The notes under the pieces are model-generated. The model searched no databases and was not told the DNA's origin. It worked only from the letters and a program-made list of their open reading frames with translations. DNA of 64,000 nucleotides from Atrichornis clamosus (Eukaryota > Chordata > Aves > Passeriformes > Menuridae). The translations under genes were made by a program, and so were the position numbers. Of this stretch, positions 53,061 to 63,077 are shown piece after piece (position 1 is the stretch's first letter; each line of letters opens with the position of its first letter). The stretch spans positions 62,001 through 126,000 of the forward strand of contig WBMZ01012704.1 in the NCBI GenBank assembly GCA_013400975.1. The letters run 5' to 3'.

Positions 53061-56000
53061 AACCAATACAAGCAAGCTCTTGTTGGCATTGGCGTGGGAT
53101 TTAAGATACTACTTTGGAGGAGCCCAAGAGGGCTTTTTTTATCTCTCTTAGTGGCCCACCTCTGCCAGTAACCCTTCATTTCACATGTACCAGTCTCTCT
53201 AGAGTACTGCAGGGGTATGGCTATAACTAACTTCCTCGTATCGCCTCAAAAGTTTGGGTTTTAAGAACTTCAGCTTATCTTCTTATAGATATCCTGCCCA
53301 GTGTCCCCCACTGACCTTATCCCTGTCTATGAGAAAATGAGAAGGCACCAAAAGAAAATAAACTTCAAAGAAACTCGCACATCCACTGTCAGACTATCAG
53401 CAGCACAACAGCCTCAGTCTCACAGATATACATGAACACAGACAACTCCCACATTCTTGCCCAGTGCTCATTACCTTCCTGACTCACCAGAGCAGCTCAG
53501 AAATAATTTAGAGATTCAATAAACTCATTAAGTACTTCCATTTACAATTTAGGATGCTATAATCTAGTCTTGATGATTTGCAAAAATTAAATCTTTCTGA
53601 CTCATCTCAGACCTGTTCCTTTCAACTGGGGTCTTTACTTACGAGATTTACATTACTTCCTAACAGTACATACTCGAATTTTTTTATTCAAGACAGGTTT
53701 TTGTTAGAGTGTTGTTATAATAATTTTAAAGATATGATTAATGGCTCGCCCTTTCTTGTTATTTGATCGATTTCTCATTCATTTCTGTTTCTAAGACATT
53801 TTTAAAGCCAGAGAAAAAGTGCTTTCATTGCCTTTAGTTAAAGCTACTGCTACTGTTACACTTGCACTGATGTGCACCTTTAGTAGGTCTGCGCAAGGTA
53901 CCTTCAAGTAAACATGATCTCTACTCTGAAAGGTTCAAACCTAAGGGCAGACAAAGAAATAACTGAAGTTTAAATGAGGGAGACAAAAATACAGTCCATA
54001 CACAAAGCAATTTGTTTCTCTGTAGCTGGAGGCTGTTTCTGAAAAGGTGTCAGTTTCAAAATTTCTTTGTATTCAACAAAATTCTCAAGCATAGGATGAA
54101 GCTTAGTGTAGAGTGAGACTTCTGTTGAATAAGCATGAACTTGGACTTATGAGTGCCTTTTTTATGAGTTGAGGGTTGGTATCAGTCAGATTGAAGTCAG
54201 TGGGAGAAATTGAATGAAATGTGCAGGATACAGTACCCAGGGACTTTAGATAAAGAATATTGAGGTCATGAAACTTGAGAACCCTGATTACTTTTTTAAA
54301 AAATGAACCAATGAACCATCTTGTGACAATAGCTGAAAGTACAAAAAATTGATGTCTAAGTTGATTAAAAACGCAACAGGATTGCATGCCTTGGGTTGAC
54401 AGTACAGACATTGCCTTTAACACTTGTAAACCAAAAAGTAGGCAACCTAAATGTATTCTTTCAGTGTTCTTGGGATTTTTAAGTCGCTGTCAAGATTTGG
54501 AAGGCTTCAGTCAAGAAGACAGCTTATCTGTGATGGACTGTGCAGGAGGATGAAGTGGGCATAGGCATGACAGACACATCTTGCAAGACCGAGCTCTTCT
54601 GTCAGTCCGGGGACAGCCATTGCCAGGCCACAGCACAATGGGCCCTCTGGTGCTGCTTTCTCAGGCACGTTCCAGCTTATATGCCCAGTGGTCTGTATGG
54701 CAGAAAGCAAAGAAATTCCCCCAGGAAAAGCAGGCTGAAGGACACAGGGGCTTTTTTCCTTGTCTCTTTCAGTTCTGGGAAGGGGGTGTGCTCCAAATCT
54801 GTCCTGAGTCATGGACCCCTTTTCTTTGTGCTGTACCCTTTGAGACAGCTCAAGGGTTCATCACATGTCCCCATAACCTTTCCAGTGCTGGGCTGAATGA
54901 GATCATTCCAGGTTTTCTGAAATCCTGGCCATGCCTGTTCCTCTCCTCTGCACTACCTACACTGGGTCCTTGTGAGACCATGATCCTTCCAAATATGTGG
55001 TTCCCAGAGACCCCATATGTCCCACATACCTCTATGGCCTTTCCAGTCCTGAGGAGAGGATTATTTCACATATCTTGCAGACTATGCTCTTGTTTAGATA
55101 CCTGGATAAGATATTCACCCTTTAGCAGTAGTACATTTTCACCTAATGTCCAGCTGTTATCTCCAGCAAATCCAATGTTTTTCCTCTCGGGCTGTTAATC
55201 TCTATTACCTGCTCACTTGAACCTTCACTGCTGAAGTCCTGATGATGGCTGCACCCTGTCTCATCTGGTTTTATTTCATCACTCTATTAAAATATAAGCT
55301 TGTGTAATATTCAAGGCTTCAAGAAATAATTTCATGTTTTCTTGCATGATCTTTCTTTTTACTTTCTTCTCCATCCTTCTGAATTTCAATTCAGAAGTGT
55401 AAATTTAGTCTATAAAAAGCCATTTCTGACATAAAGAATAAATATAGTCCCCATAAATGAAATAGAAAAAAGGTACTGGGTTTATTATTTACTTTTCAGT
55501 TCAAATTATTTTTCACATGCCAAGGAAACAGCAAATTAGCATAAGGGTGGGCTTCCAGGTACAATGAATCCAGAGAACAAAACCATGTTTTGCTGCCAGA
55601 ACTACATGATGTGTTTTGTCTTCTCTCATCATTTTTCATGCTGAATTTCTCCACTTGCACTCAGGGTAGAACCAAGTTATTAAATGGAACCTTACTTACA
55701 TAAGAAGCACATGACAGAGCATTTTAGTAGTTCCTGCAAGGTCGTTAAAAGGGGTGAATCTCTGTATGAGTAAAACCATCTGACTGGAAGACCAAATAGA
55801 AAGACAAAAATGAGATTTCAGATGCCTCCTCCTGCGTGTGCTGATAATGTGTTTATTTTTTCAAATGGAGGTTACCAGCAATGTCAGCCACATACAAAGA
55901 CTGAGGGCAGATCAGTTCCAGTGAAAGAGATTAGCATAGTTTTTCTGAGGTTGGTGTATTCAATCAAAAATAAAAAGAAAAAAGCAAGAAGAATTTGAAA

Positions 56001-56815
56001 TGTGTCATGAATATATCTTTTGTACTCTCTAGACCTTAAGCAAATAATTGAAAAGCAACCCTAGTTATGAGTCATGATACTTCTCTAACAATGAGAATTT
56101 ATTCTTGATGCCTGCAATGACATTATTTAGTTAGATATTGTGCACTCTTTATCTACATCTTTCTTGTAAAGTTATAGAAATGCACCAAAGGGTATTTAAA
56201 TTCCTTTGCGATCCATCCATAAGCCCACTTAAGGTACATTGCATTAGATATTGTACAAAAGGAGTTTTCAGGTATCTAGTCAACAGTGCAGTGTTGCTTT
56301 CTATCCAGAGTTTTAGCTCAGCTGAGTGAGTGAAGCTCAGTAAAACTGAGTGGCTTGCTCTTGATTGCAATGCACCTTGAATCCATGGCTCAGCTGGTTT
56401 TAACTTTTTTCCAGCACCAGTCACAATAGCATGAAGTGGCTTTAAGGCAGAACATGGAAACTTTTGAAGGCTTTGCACAATACAAATGAAGAAGGCTGAA
56501 GCACCTGCACATCTGACACTTGGACAACCCTTGGCAGATCTGGATGAGCTGGTTCACAGCAGAAGAACAGTGAGGACCCCAAATGAGTCTTCATTGTAAA
56601 CAAGTAGATGGTGGAGGAGCTGAAATGTGTTTGAAAAAGGTATGGAGCAGTTTTGTTTCTGGTGAAGGACACTTTAATATTTGTGACAACTCTTAGGCTG
56701 ATCCATGGCGGGTGCCTCCTGTCTACACTGCCCACATTTGGTAGCCAGATAACTAGCCAAGGAGTTCACATGGTTCATCATGGACAACCTCTTTGGCAGA
56801 AAGAAGCCCACGCTG
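53061..56815. other. No gene recognised
   Basis: The longest non-repeat frame of the window, 205 codons on the plus strand, lies at 54581-55198 in relatively GC-rich sequence. It lacks any domain I recognise and is overlapped by other frames, so I do not call it a gene. The rest is AT-rich. Confidence 0.5.
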
Positions 56816-56945
56816 GGATAGAATAGAATAGGATAGGATAGAATAGGATAGGATAGGATAGGATTGGATAGAATAGAATAGAATAGAATAGAATAGAATA
56901 GAATAGAATAGAATAGAATAGAATAGAATAGAATAGAATAGAATA
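56816..56945. repeat. (GGATA/GAATA)26 microsatellite
   Basis: Twenty-six pentanucleotide units fill 130 bases exactly. The left part mixes GGATA and GAATA with one GGATT unit; the right part is pure GAATA. It abuts the reversed 3' tail of a minus-strand CR1 that begins at about 56946. Read on the minus strand it is a TATTC/TATCC run, which fits growth from the CR1 tail by replication slippage. Confidence 0.97.
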
Positions 56946-57075
56946 TTTCAGTTGAAAGGGACCTACAATAATCTAATCNGAAAGGGACCTACAATAATCA
57001 TCCAGTCCATTTGCCTGACCAGGTTAGGGCTGAAAAAGTGAAGGCATGTTGTCAAGGGCATTGTCCAGATGCTTG
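56946..57075 (-). mobile_element. CR1 3' end fragment
   Basis: Minus-strand CR1 3' end of the subfamily whose tail is TATTC-like. The blocks are ATTTCAGTTGAAAGGGACCT, CATCCAGTCCA, TTGCCTGACCAGGTTAGGGC, then AAGGCATGTT and AAGGGCATTGTCCAGATGC, where similarity ends. Only about 130 bp survive, and they are interrupted by a short duplication with an N at 56979 (separate entry). Confidence 0.85.
56954..56999. other. Assembly seam: N inside a direct duplication
   Basis: The same 20 bases, starting GAAAGGGACC, occur at 56954-56973 and again at 56980-56999, separated by TAATC and one N at 56979. In the CR1 family this segment is single copy. The pattern fits two contig ends overlapping beside the microsatellite and joined without merging, rather than a real duplication. 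Confidence 0.8.
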
Positions 57076-57500
57076 CTATGGCTGTGCCATAACAACCTCT
57101 TAACACCTCTTTGTTTATCACAGTACCTGTGAGTCCCCAAGTAACAGGGACTTCAAAACACCAGGACTTGTTATGAGAGTGTATGTGTTGAGAGTGAGTT
57201 CATATGTCATTGGAGCCTTTAAGATCTTATTACTTTGCTGCTGACGAAAGTATGGCTCCATGTACCCTATCCAGTAATCTCCTCAGAAATACCCCCAGAA
57301 TTACATTTGTCTCCAGCTTTACTAATTTTTCTGTGACTGGGATAGAAAAAAAATTGCATGGTGGTGTTTTTGATCAAGGTAGCTTATAGCAGGCAAGAGC
57401 TATAGGCACAAAGGCCTGAAGCTCTTGCACAGTTGTTCAGTAGATAATGCACAGTCCTTTTGTGCTCTGCCAGGGCAGGATAAGGTTTCTTTTTTTGGCT
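57076..57500. other. No gene recognised
   Basis: Spacer between the CR1 tail fragment and the 423-bp LTR. The first part may be the diverged continuation of the CR1 copy. Only a 61-codon frame is present. Confidence 0.5.
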
Positions 57501-57635
57501 TGTAGGTACGGGAGAGTCACCTGTAGGGGTGGTGGCAGCCTGCAAGACGGGCCGGCCCTGAGCAGAGGTACGCAGTCACTTAAGACTGGAGAGTGCCATG
57601 TGTGTAAAAACAGATAGAAGCAGCTGCCTTCACAG

Positions 57636-57641
57636 TATAAG
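57636..57641 (+). promoter_or_regulatory. TATA-like box of the 423-bp LTR
   Basis: TATAAG lies 135 bases after the LTR start, where a U3 promoter would sit. Activity today is unknown. Confidence 0.5.
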
Positions 57642-57827
57642 AAAACTCCAACAGTGACCTGGAAAGCCGGTCTCTCCTGCAGCCTCTTGCAGGGAGACTG
57701 GGATGGAATGAAGACCCCCCCTACCCAAACCTGCAGGATCCATCACCTCCATCTATTCTATGTCATTTCCTGGAGTGACCGTGGCTGTCTGTTACAGCTC
57801 ACCTAATTCCCTCTATTTTCCAGAAAA

Positions 57828-57833
57828 AATAAA
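57828..57833 (+). terminator. Poly(A) signal of the 423-bp LTR
   Basis: A canonical AATAAA, with a GT-rich stretch (GTCTGAGGTGTCAGTG) about 70 bases on. The spacing to the TATA-like box gives an R region of plausible size. Confidence 0.55.
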
Positions 57834-57923
57834 ACTACAGACTGATGACAACTCCTTAGTTCAGGAGAAGTAAGATTCACATATTGCTATGCAGCCAAAA
57901 AAGTCTGAGGTGTCAGTGCTACA

Positions 57924-59439
57924 GGCTTAGAATCGGGGAGTCACTCACAGCAGGGTGGTGATCTTTCTGTGTAAAGCAGCAGGCACATTCATGTATGGTC
58001 TTTTAAAGAAGGCTTCCCAGCATTTCTTATAACTTCTGCAGATGGTAGGTCCTTTTTTGGAACACACAGAAAACTGACTGTAAAAGGCCCTATCCACATG
58101 TGGTTTGGGCCACCTTTACTTCAGCTTTTATCACCAGGAGAATGTGCTTGCCTATGTCTATTTTGTGATCCTCACCTACTCCTGTCAACTGCTCTTATCA
58201 CTTAACTGTAGTGTAATCAGTTGTCACATAGTTATGTGTTTATGGCATATACATTATATCTCTTTGGAGATAAGAAATGATTACTGACACACACACCTTC
58301 ATTAACTCACTGACAGAGGAGAAACAGTGAATACAACTGTCAAGCTAAAATGACAGAATATATCAGCATTTGTGCGATCAAACAATGCAGGCAAATACTG
58401 TCTATAAACATAAACCTGTTACAACAGCAGTACTTCATGACTTTTGGCAGACACAAAATCTTCAATAAGATCCTAAAAGCTCCAGTGACATGTGAACTCA
58501 TTCTCAATAGATATGTTGTCAGAGCAATTTAATTTGCTTTGTGGTGGTGTCACTCATTGTTGGAGAAGGACCTTTCTCACCCTCAGAGTTCATTAATGGC
58601 AGTGTCAAAAACAGTCTTATTGCCATGACAACATCAAAGAAAGTTGAATGGAGTCTACTGGATAGCAGGAAGCAGATATTTCACGTGGCTGTACTTGGCA
58701 GGCATGTTCCTATCATGCAAAATATTACTCTTTCTGAAATGGGTTAAGGTGAGTTCTGCCTCTGAAGTAGCCTCAGAATCTTCGAGATGTGTCTTTCTGG
58801 GCATACTTTTTTTTAACAAATACTAATTTCTTAATCATTTTTGCACTACAAAATTAAGAAAAACGATTCAATCGTTTATATCTAAAAACCTGCTCAGTTT
58901 TATCACTTATAGATGAAAGTACTATTTGGACCATTTTCATCCACCCATCTCATTCACAGCAGTGATGACCTTATTTATATTGTTGGGCAGAGCTTATGGC
59001 TGTCCTTTTACTCTGTAGTTTAGTCACACAATCAACATTTGATAGAGTATTAATGGTAAACACAATTCTGCTTTAATGATTTTTACGGTCTAATTATTTT
59101 TTCTGTGGCAATGAGATTCCCTTCTATCACTTTGTAATTTTCTCTCTGTGAGATTCAATGACTGAAAAAGTGGGTAAGCCCAGATATTTGGTGTCCCAGG
59201 TTGGAGCAGCAAAAGCCAGAAACATACTGAATTATCCAAATTAGGATTGAACTAATTCCAATTAACAGCATTTGCCTTTGTCTAAAGCATTGATTTTCCC
59301 TTATTCTTGTGTCCCCAAACTCACTTCGCCAGATCATCTGCTGTTTTATATGTTGCTATCATGATCTCACTTTTCCTTATTTCAAAGACAGGTCATTTCA
59401 ATTTTTTCGAACATAGTTTCTGCTGAATATTTGAACATG
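57924..59439. other. No gene recognised
   Basis: AT-rich with frames of at most 68 codons. No element ends apart from the GGCT target copy at 57924-57927. Confidence 0.55.
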
Positions 59440-59810
59440 CTCCCAATCATTCCCATCACCCTGTGCTGAAGCTGACACAGATCTGCTTCATAGATTGCCT
59501 CTTGAGACTGTGAGCACCCAGTCCTGCGCTTGGTCTTCCCCAGAGCCACACTGCTGACCACATGAAAGCACTGCCATCTTTTTCCATACCTTCAGTACCT
59601 ATGAACTTGTTTCATTCTTTGGACTGTGGCTACACACAGCTGTTCACCACCATATCCAAATCCCCTTCCTAACCTGACACAGGCAGAATGGTGTAAGGTT
59701 AATGAGTAAATCATGTTTCCCTCTCTAATTAACAGTATTTTGCATTTGTTGACTCTGAGCTCCACCTGTCATTTGCTCACTCTTGTTCAGTTCTCTGGAG
59801 CTCCAAACTA
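59440..59810 (-). mobile_element. Probable ancient CR1-like fragment
   Basis: The core at 59732-59804 (ATTTTGCATTTGTTGACTCT, GAGCTCCACCTGTCATTTG, then CTCACTC and TTCAGTT) resembles the reverse complement of the RT C-terminal region of old amniote CR1/L3-type elements, where the wording is GCATTTATCAACATTGA, ATTTCATCTGCCATTT, CCCAGTCACCCAGTTT. The left part (59440-59640) has weaker resemblance to the region toward the 3' end. Divergence is high and there is no intact coding. This rests on remembered consensus wording, so it is a moderate call. Confidence 0.42.
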
Positions 59811-60579
59811 CCTTCCCCCCTCATGACAGGCTCCGAGAATACTATTCAAGAGATCAGTACTTGGGTATTCTACTCTTAATCTTTTGCTACGTTGGAAATG
59901 GATTTGCCCAATTCTTTATTTCCTATTTCTAGGCTTTTGCTCCCAGACAATACATTGAGTCTCCAAACAGAAACAAGACATGTTTTCACACCTCCTAAGG
60001 AGTTTTTTCACTCATCTTTTGAAAATTAAAATTCATACATTTTTAATTTTTTTGTACTGCTTTATAGTTTTACATTGCATTACTTAGAGATTCAAAAATT
60101 CTAACAGATTAGGGAGACACAATTTACCATTGCAGAAATTGGTGAATTGCCTTTTTCCCTTAATATCTCCCTTTTAATATCTTTTTCTTAATACTTCCTC
60201 TTTTAGAGGTATGAGACATGACTACAAAAGCTATTATCATAATTTTCAGCAGCAGAAGCCTGAAAGTTTTAGGAAAAGAAGAAGCAATTCCAGGCCAGCC
60301 TTTGATATCTCACTGAGATACTATTCCAGTGCTCTTTGCTGGGTTCATCTACTGACTGCATGTTTATTAATCAAATTGTTAAAATATTAAACTGCAATGG
60401 AACCCAATTCTGCTAATTTATCATCTACTTGAAACACAGATTTTAATTCCTCACACAGGTACAACATATCTTCAACATAAAATGCAACATGAGAAGCAAG
60501 AGGAGAAATAGGGAACTGATGAGAAGCATCACCTTTGAAAGCAGGGTCGCGAATGTCCTGCAGCACACCTTAGGTCCTG
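59811..60579. other. No gene recognised
   Basis: AT-rich, without notable frames. Part may be the undetectable remainder of the ancient CR1-like copy on the left. Confidence 0.5.
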
Positions 60580-60660
60580 GTCTCAGACTGGAGACCCATC
60601 GAGATGTGCCACAGGGATCTGAACTTTAGTGCTTGTCTTAACATCTCCCATGAGTAACTT
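60580..60660 (+). pseudogene. CR1 reverse-transcriptase fragment (motif B region)
   Basis: Plus-strand sequence ACTGGAGACCC...GATGTGCCACAGGGATCTG reads D-V-P-Q-G-S-E-L at 60603-60626, matching the GVPQGSVL segment (the SGxxQG motif) of CR1 reverse transcriptase. CTTGTCTTAACATCT follows, matching the LFNI segment. It lies about 430 bases before the RT C-terminal fragment that starts at 61024, in the same orientation and roughly at the distance expected in an intact CR1. The two are probably one decayed insertion. Stops and frame changes are present. Confidence 0.5.
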
Positions 60661-61023
60661 CTCATCCATGCAAGTCCCAAGAATGACCAGCCTCTTCCTG
60701 CTGACCTGTTGTTTAATCACCTGTAAGAGACGTGTGGTCCTCGCTGACCACAGGCATTCATTCCGTGACAATATTCTGCCTCTCAAACTCAGGAATATGA
60801 TTCTCACTAAATATTAATCTGCCTGGCTGGTGAGGTCCTGACAACACCATAAATTATTTACCAAGCTTTTCAGCCACATTTACTTATGAAGGAGATGATG
60901 CCAAGTGATCTGTGTGTCAAGTGCTTTGGTTCAAATGGCTGAGCAATCAAGGGTTTGCTCAGTGCGTCTGCAGAGCAGAGCAAGTGAGAGGGCTGTGGCC
61001 AAGGGATGTTTCTATCTGATGCA
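60661..61023. other. Decayed middle of a probable CR1 copy
   Basis: Lies between two colinear CR1 RT fragments and has about the right length for the missing part. Only faint similarity is visible, for example GCCAAGTG near 60900. No YADD-like motif is readable. Confidence 0.3.
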
Positions 61024-61540
61024 GAGACCATATCCTGGGCTGCATGCAAAGCAGCATGGTCAGCAGGTTGAGGGAGGCAGTTCTGCCCCTCTACTCTGCT
61101 CTCAGAAGACCCCACCTGGAGTGCTGCATCCAGCTCTGGGGCCCCCAGCGTGAGAAGGATGTGGATCTGTTGGAACGAGTCCAGAGGAGGGTCACAAAGG
61201 TGATCAGAGAGCTGGAGCAACTCAGCTATGAAGTCAGCCTGAGAGAGTTGGGGTTGTTCAGCCTGGAGAAGAAAAGGCTCCAGGGAGACCTTAGAGGACC
61301 TTCCAGTGCCTAAATGGAGCTGACAAGGGAGTTGCAGAGGGACCTTTGACATGAGTCTGTAGTGACTGTACAAAGGATGATGGCTCAAACTGAAAGAGGT
61401 GATGCCTGAAAACTGATTTAGATTAGATATTAGGAAGAAATTATTTACTTTTAGCATGGTGAGTCACTGGAACAGGTAGCCCAGAGAAGTCATAGATGCC
61501 CATGAAAATGTTCAAGGCCAGGCTGGATGGGACTGTGCAA
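61024..61540 (+). mobile_element. CR1 fragment: RT C-terminus plus 3' UTR
   Basis: Plus-strand CR1 of about 515 bp. It begins in the RT C-terminus (TATCCTGGGCTGC), runs through the coding tail to about 61313, then the UTR wording GATTTAGATTAGATATTAGG, TTCAAGGCCAGGCTGGATGG. It stops at about 61540, before the final GTGTCCCTGCCCATGGCAGG block and the octamer tail, which are absent. The 3' end was therefore lost after insertion, or this copy was cut by a later rearrangement. Confidence 0.93.
61044..61313 (+). pseudogene. CR1 reverse-transcriptase C-terminal remnant
   Basis: The plus frame reads, in order: VSRLREAVLPLYSALRRPHL, CCIQLWGPQREKDVDLLERV, QRRVTKVIRELEQLSYE, and LRELGLFSLEKKRLQGDL. These are the conserved closing blocks of CR1 RT. 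The frame is open for 89 codons and better kept than the minus-strand copy at 43467-43778, but it lacks the polymerase core, so it is a fossil. A 195-codon frame on the opposite strand (60870-61457) is only its antisense shadow. Confidence 0.93.
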
Positions 61541-61968
61541 CTTTTATTGTACAACTTTTTTTCCTGAAAAATAACCAGCTTATTCAAAAAACATAAAATG
61601 GTAGGTTTATTTTATTTATATTTAATGCATGTCAGATGGAGATTGTAGGAGTGAATACAGGAATTGAAAGGGCTCTAAAAGGAGACCGAATTGATATTTT
61701 TGACAGAGCATATTTGCAGGATTTTTACACTGTTTCTAATTAGATCCTTGTTTCAGGGTTTCTACTAGTTGTTTGCAGTGGGCAGGAAGGTGATTTTTTT
61801 CTCTTGTTAATGTATAACTTGACTTCTTAGTATTTTTCCTTGTCCTTTGAAAGCAGGAGACATGGTCTAGCTTCAGAAATAGCATGACAGGCAGAGTATA
61901 TTGACAGTACCGAAAACCTCTAGCAAACTGGTTTATGTGTCTTGATGACTGGCTCAGACTTGGAAAGA
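61541..61968. other. No gene recognised
   Basis: AT-rich spacer between the truncated CR1 and the long solo LTR. The minus frame of 124 codons at 61736-62110 runs into the LTR and is not a gene. Confidence 0.6.
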
Positions 61969-62140
61969 TGTATTGGGTTTGCATGGCCAAGGTTTGGTAG
62001 TGGGGGAGACTACAGGGGTGGCTTCTGTGAGAAGCTACAGAAGCTTCCTCCATGCCCAGAATCCCTGGCGGCTTCAAAGACAGATGTGCTGCTGGACAAG
62101 GGTGGGCCAACTAGAAATGGTGGAAATGCCTCTGCGATAA

Positions 62141-62150
62141 CATATTTAAG
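62141..62150 (+). promoter_or_regulatory. TATA-like box of the 1,109-bp LTR
   Basis: CATATTTAAG, about 170 bases after the LTR start, directly before a purine-rich stretch. It is the likely U3 promoter core in the ancestral element. Confidence 0.5.
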
Positions 62151-62384
62151 AAGAAGGGGGGAAAAAAGGTTTTGTGCAGTAGTAATCGGGGCCAGAGAAG
62201 AGCAGAGTGAGAATATGTGAGAGGAACAACTCTGCAGGCACCAAGGTCAGTGGAGGAGGGACAGGAGCTGCTCCAGGCACTGGAGCTGGGATTCCTGTGC
62301 AGCCTCTGTTGAAGGCCATGGAGAAGCAGCAGTGCCCGTGCAGCCCGTGGCGATCCATGGGGATGCAGAGATCCACTTGCAGCC

Positions 62385-62700
62385 CATGGAGGAGACCCAC
62401 ATTGGAGCAGGTGGATGCCTGAGAGGAGGCTGTGACCCCACGGGAGGCCCATGCTGGAGCAGGGTCCTGGCAGGGACCTGCAGACCCGTGGAGAGAGGAG
62501 CCCAAGCTGGAGCAGGTTTCCTGGTCGGACTTGTGACCCTGTGGGGGACCCATGCTGGAGCAGCCTGCTCCTGCTCCACCCGTGGAAGAATGATCCACGT
62601 TGCAGCAGTTTAAGGAGGACTGTTGCCCGCGGGATGGACTCATGCCGGAGAAGTTTGTGGAGAACTGTCCCTCGTGGGAGGGACCCCACGTTGGAACAGG
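62385..62700 (+). repeat. Degenerate internal repeats of the long LTR
   Basis: Six diverged copies of a motif near CCCATGCTGGAGCAGG occur at about 62395, 62447, 62502, 62548, 62645 and 62688, spaced roughly 40-100 bases. Their stop-poor, GC-rich wording keeps both strands open, giving antisense frames of 217 and 238 codons that I do not regard as genes. Confidence 0.75.
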
Positions 62701-62885
62701 TAAGAGACTCCTCCCCCTGAGAGGCAGTTGGACTAACATGTGATGAACTGACCGTAACCCCCATTCCCTGTCTCCCTGGGCCACTGAGGAGAGGGAGGAA
62801 GAGCTGGGAAGGAGAGGGGGGTGGGGGGAAAGGTTTTTATAAGGTTTTATTTTACTTTTCATTATCCTGGTCTGACTTTGTTAGT

Positions 62886-62891
62886 AATAAA
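62886..62891 (+). terminator. Poly(A) signal of the 1,109-bp LTR
   Basis: AATAAA, with GT-rich sequence (TTTGGTGAGTGATC) about 50 bases later, placing the R/U5 border between the signal and the LTR end. Confidence 0.6.
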
Positions 62892-63077
62892 TTCAATTAA
62901 TATCTCCAATTTGAGTCAGTTTTGCCCGTGATCGTATTTGGTGAGTGATCTCTCTCTGACCTTATCTCAACCCATGAAGCCTGTATTGTTTTTCTCTCTC
63001 CTGTCCATCTGCAGAGCGGAGTGAGAGAGAGAGGCTTCAGTGGGTGCCTGGAATCTAGCCATGGTCAGCCCAGTACA

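Larger units (their letters stand above)
57501..57923 (+). mobile_element. Solo LTR of an endogenous retrovirus, 423 bp
   Basis: The segment begins TGTAG and ends CTACA, a perfect 5-bp inverted pair of the TG...CA form. It is flanked by GGCT at 57497-57500 and GGCT at 57924-57927, a 4-bp target-site duplication. Inside are a TATA-like box (TATAAG, 57636-57641) and, 187 bases on, AATAAA (57828-57833) followed by T/G-rich sequence, the order U3-R-U5 expected on the plus strand. No primer-binding site or internal viral sequence follows, so it is a solo LTR left by recombination between the two LTRs of a provirus. A 4-bp duplication is typical of class I (gammaretrovirus-like) elements; I cannot name the family. 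Confidence 0.72.
61969..63077 (+). mobile_element. Solo LTR of an endogenous retrovirus, 1,109 bp
   Basis: Starts TGTATTGGG and ends CCCAGTACA, an inverted pair matching 8 of 9 positions with TG...CA ends. Flanks AAAGA (61964-61968) and ACAGA (63078-63082) may be a 5-bp target duplication with one mutation, which would fit an ERVL-like class. A TATA-like CATATTTAAG (62141-62150) and AATAAA (62886-62891) give the plus orientation. The centre (62380-62700) is GC-rich with about six degenerate copies of a CCCA(C/T)GCTGGAGCAG motif. This architecture matches a long LTR family I know from neoavian genomes, but I cannot give its name with confidence. No internal viral genes adjoin it. Confidence 0.9.

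Noticed and set aside
60870..61457. 195-codon minus frame
   Set aside because: Antisense shadow of the plus-strand CR1 RT fragment.
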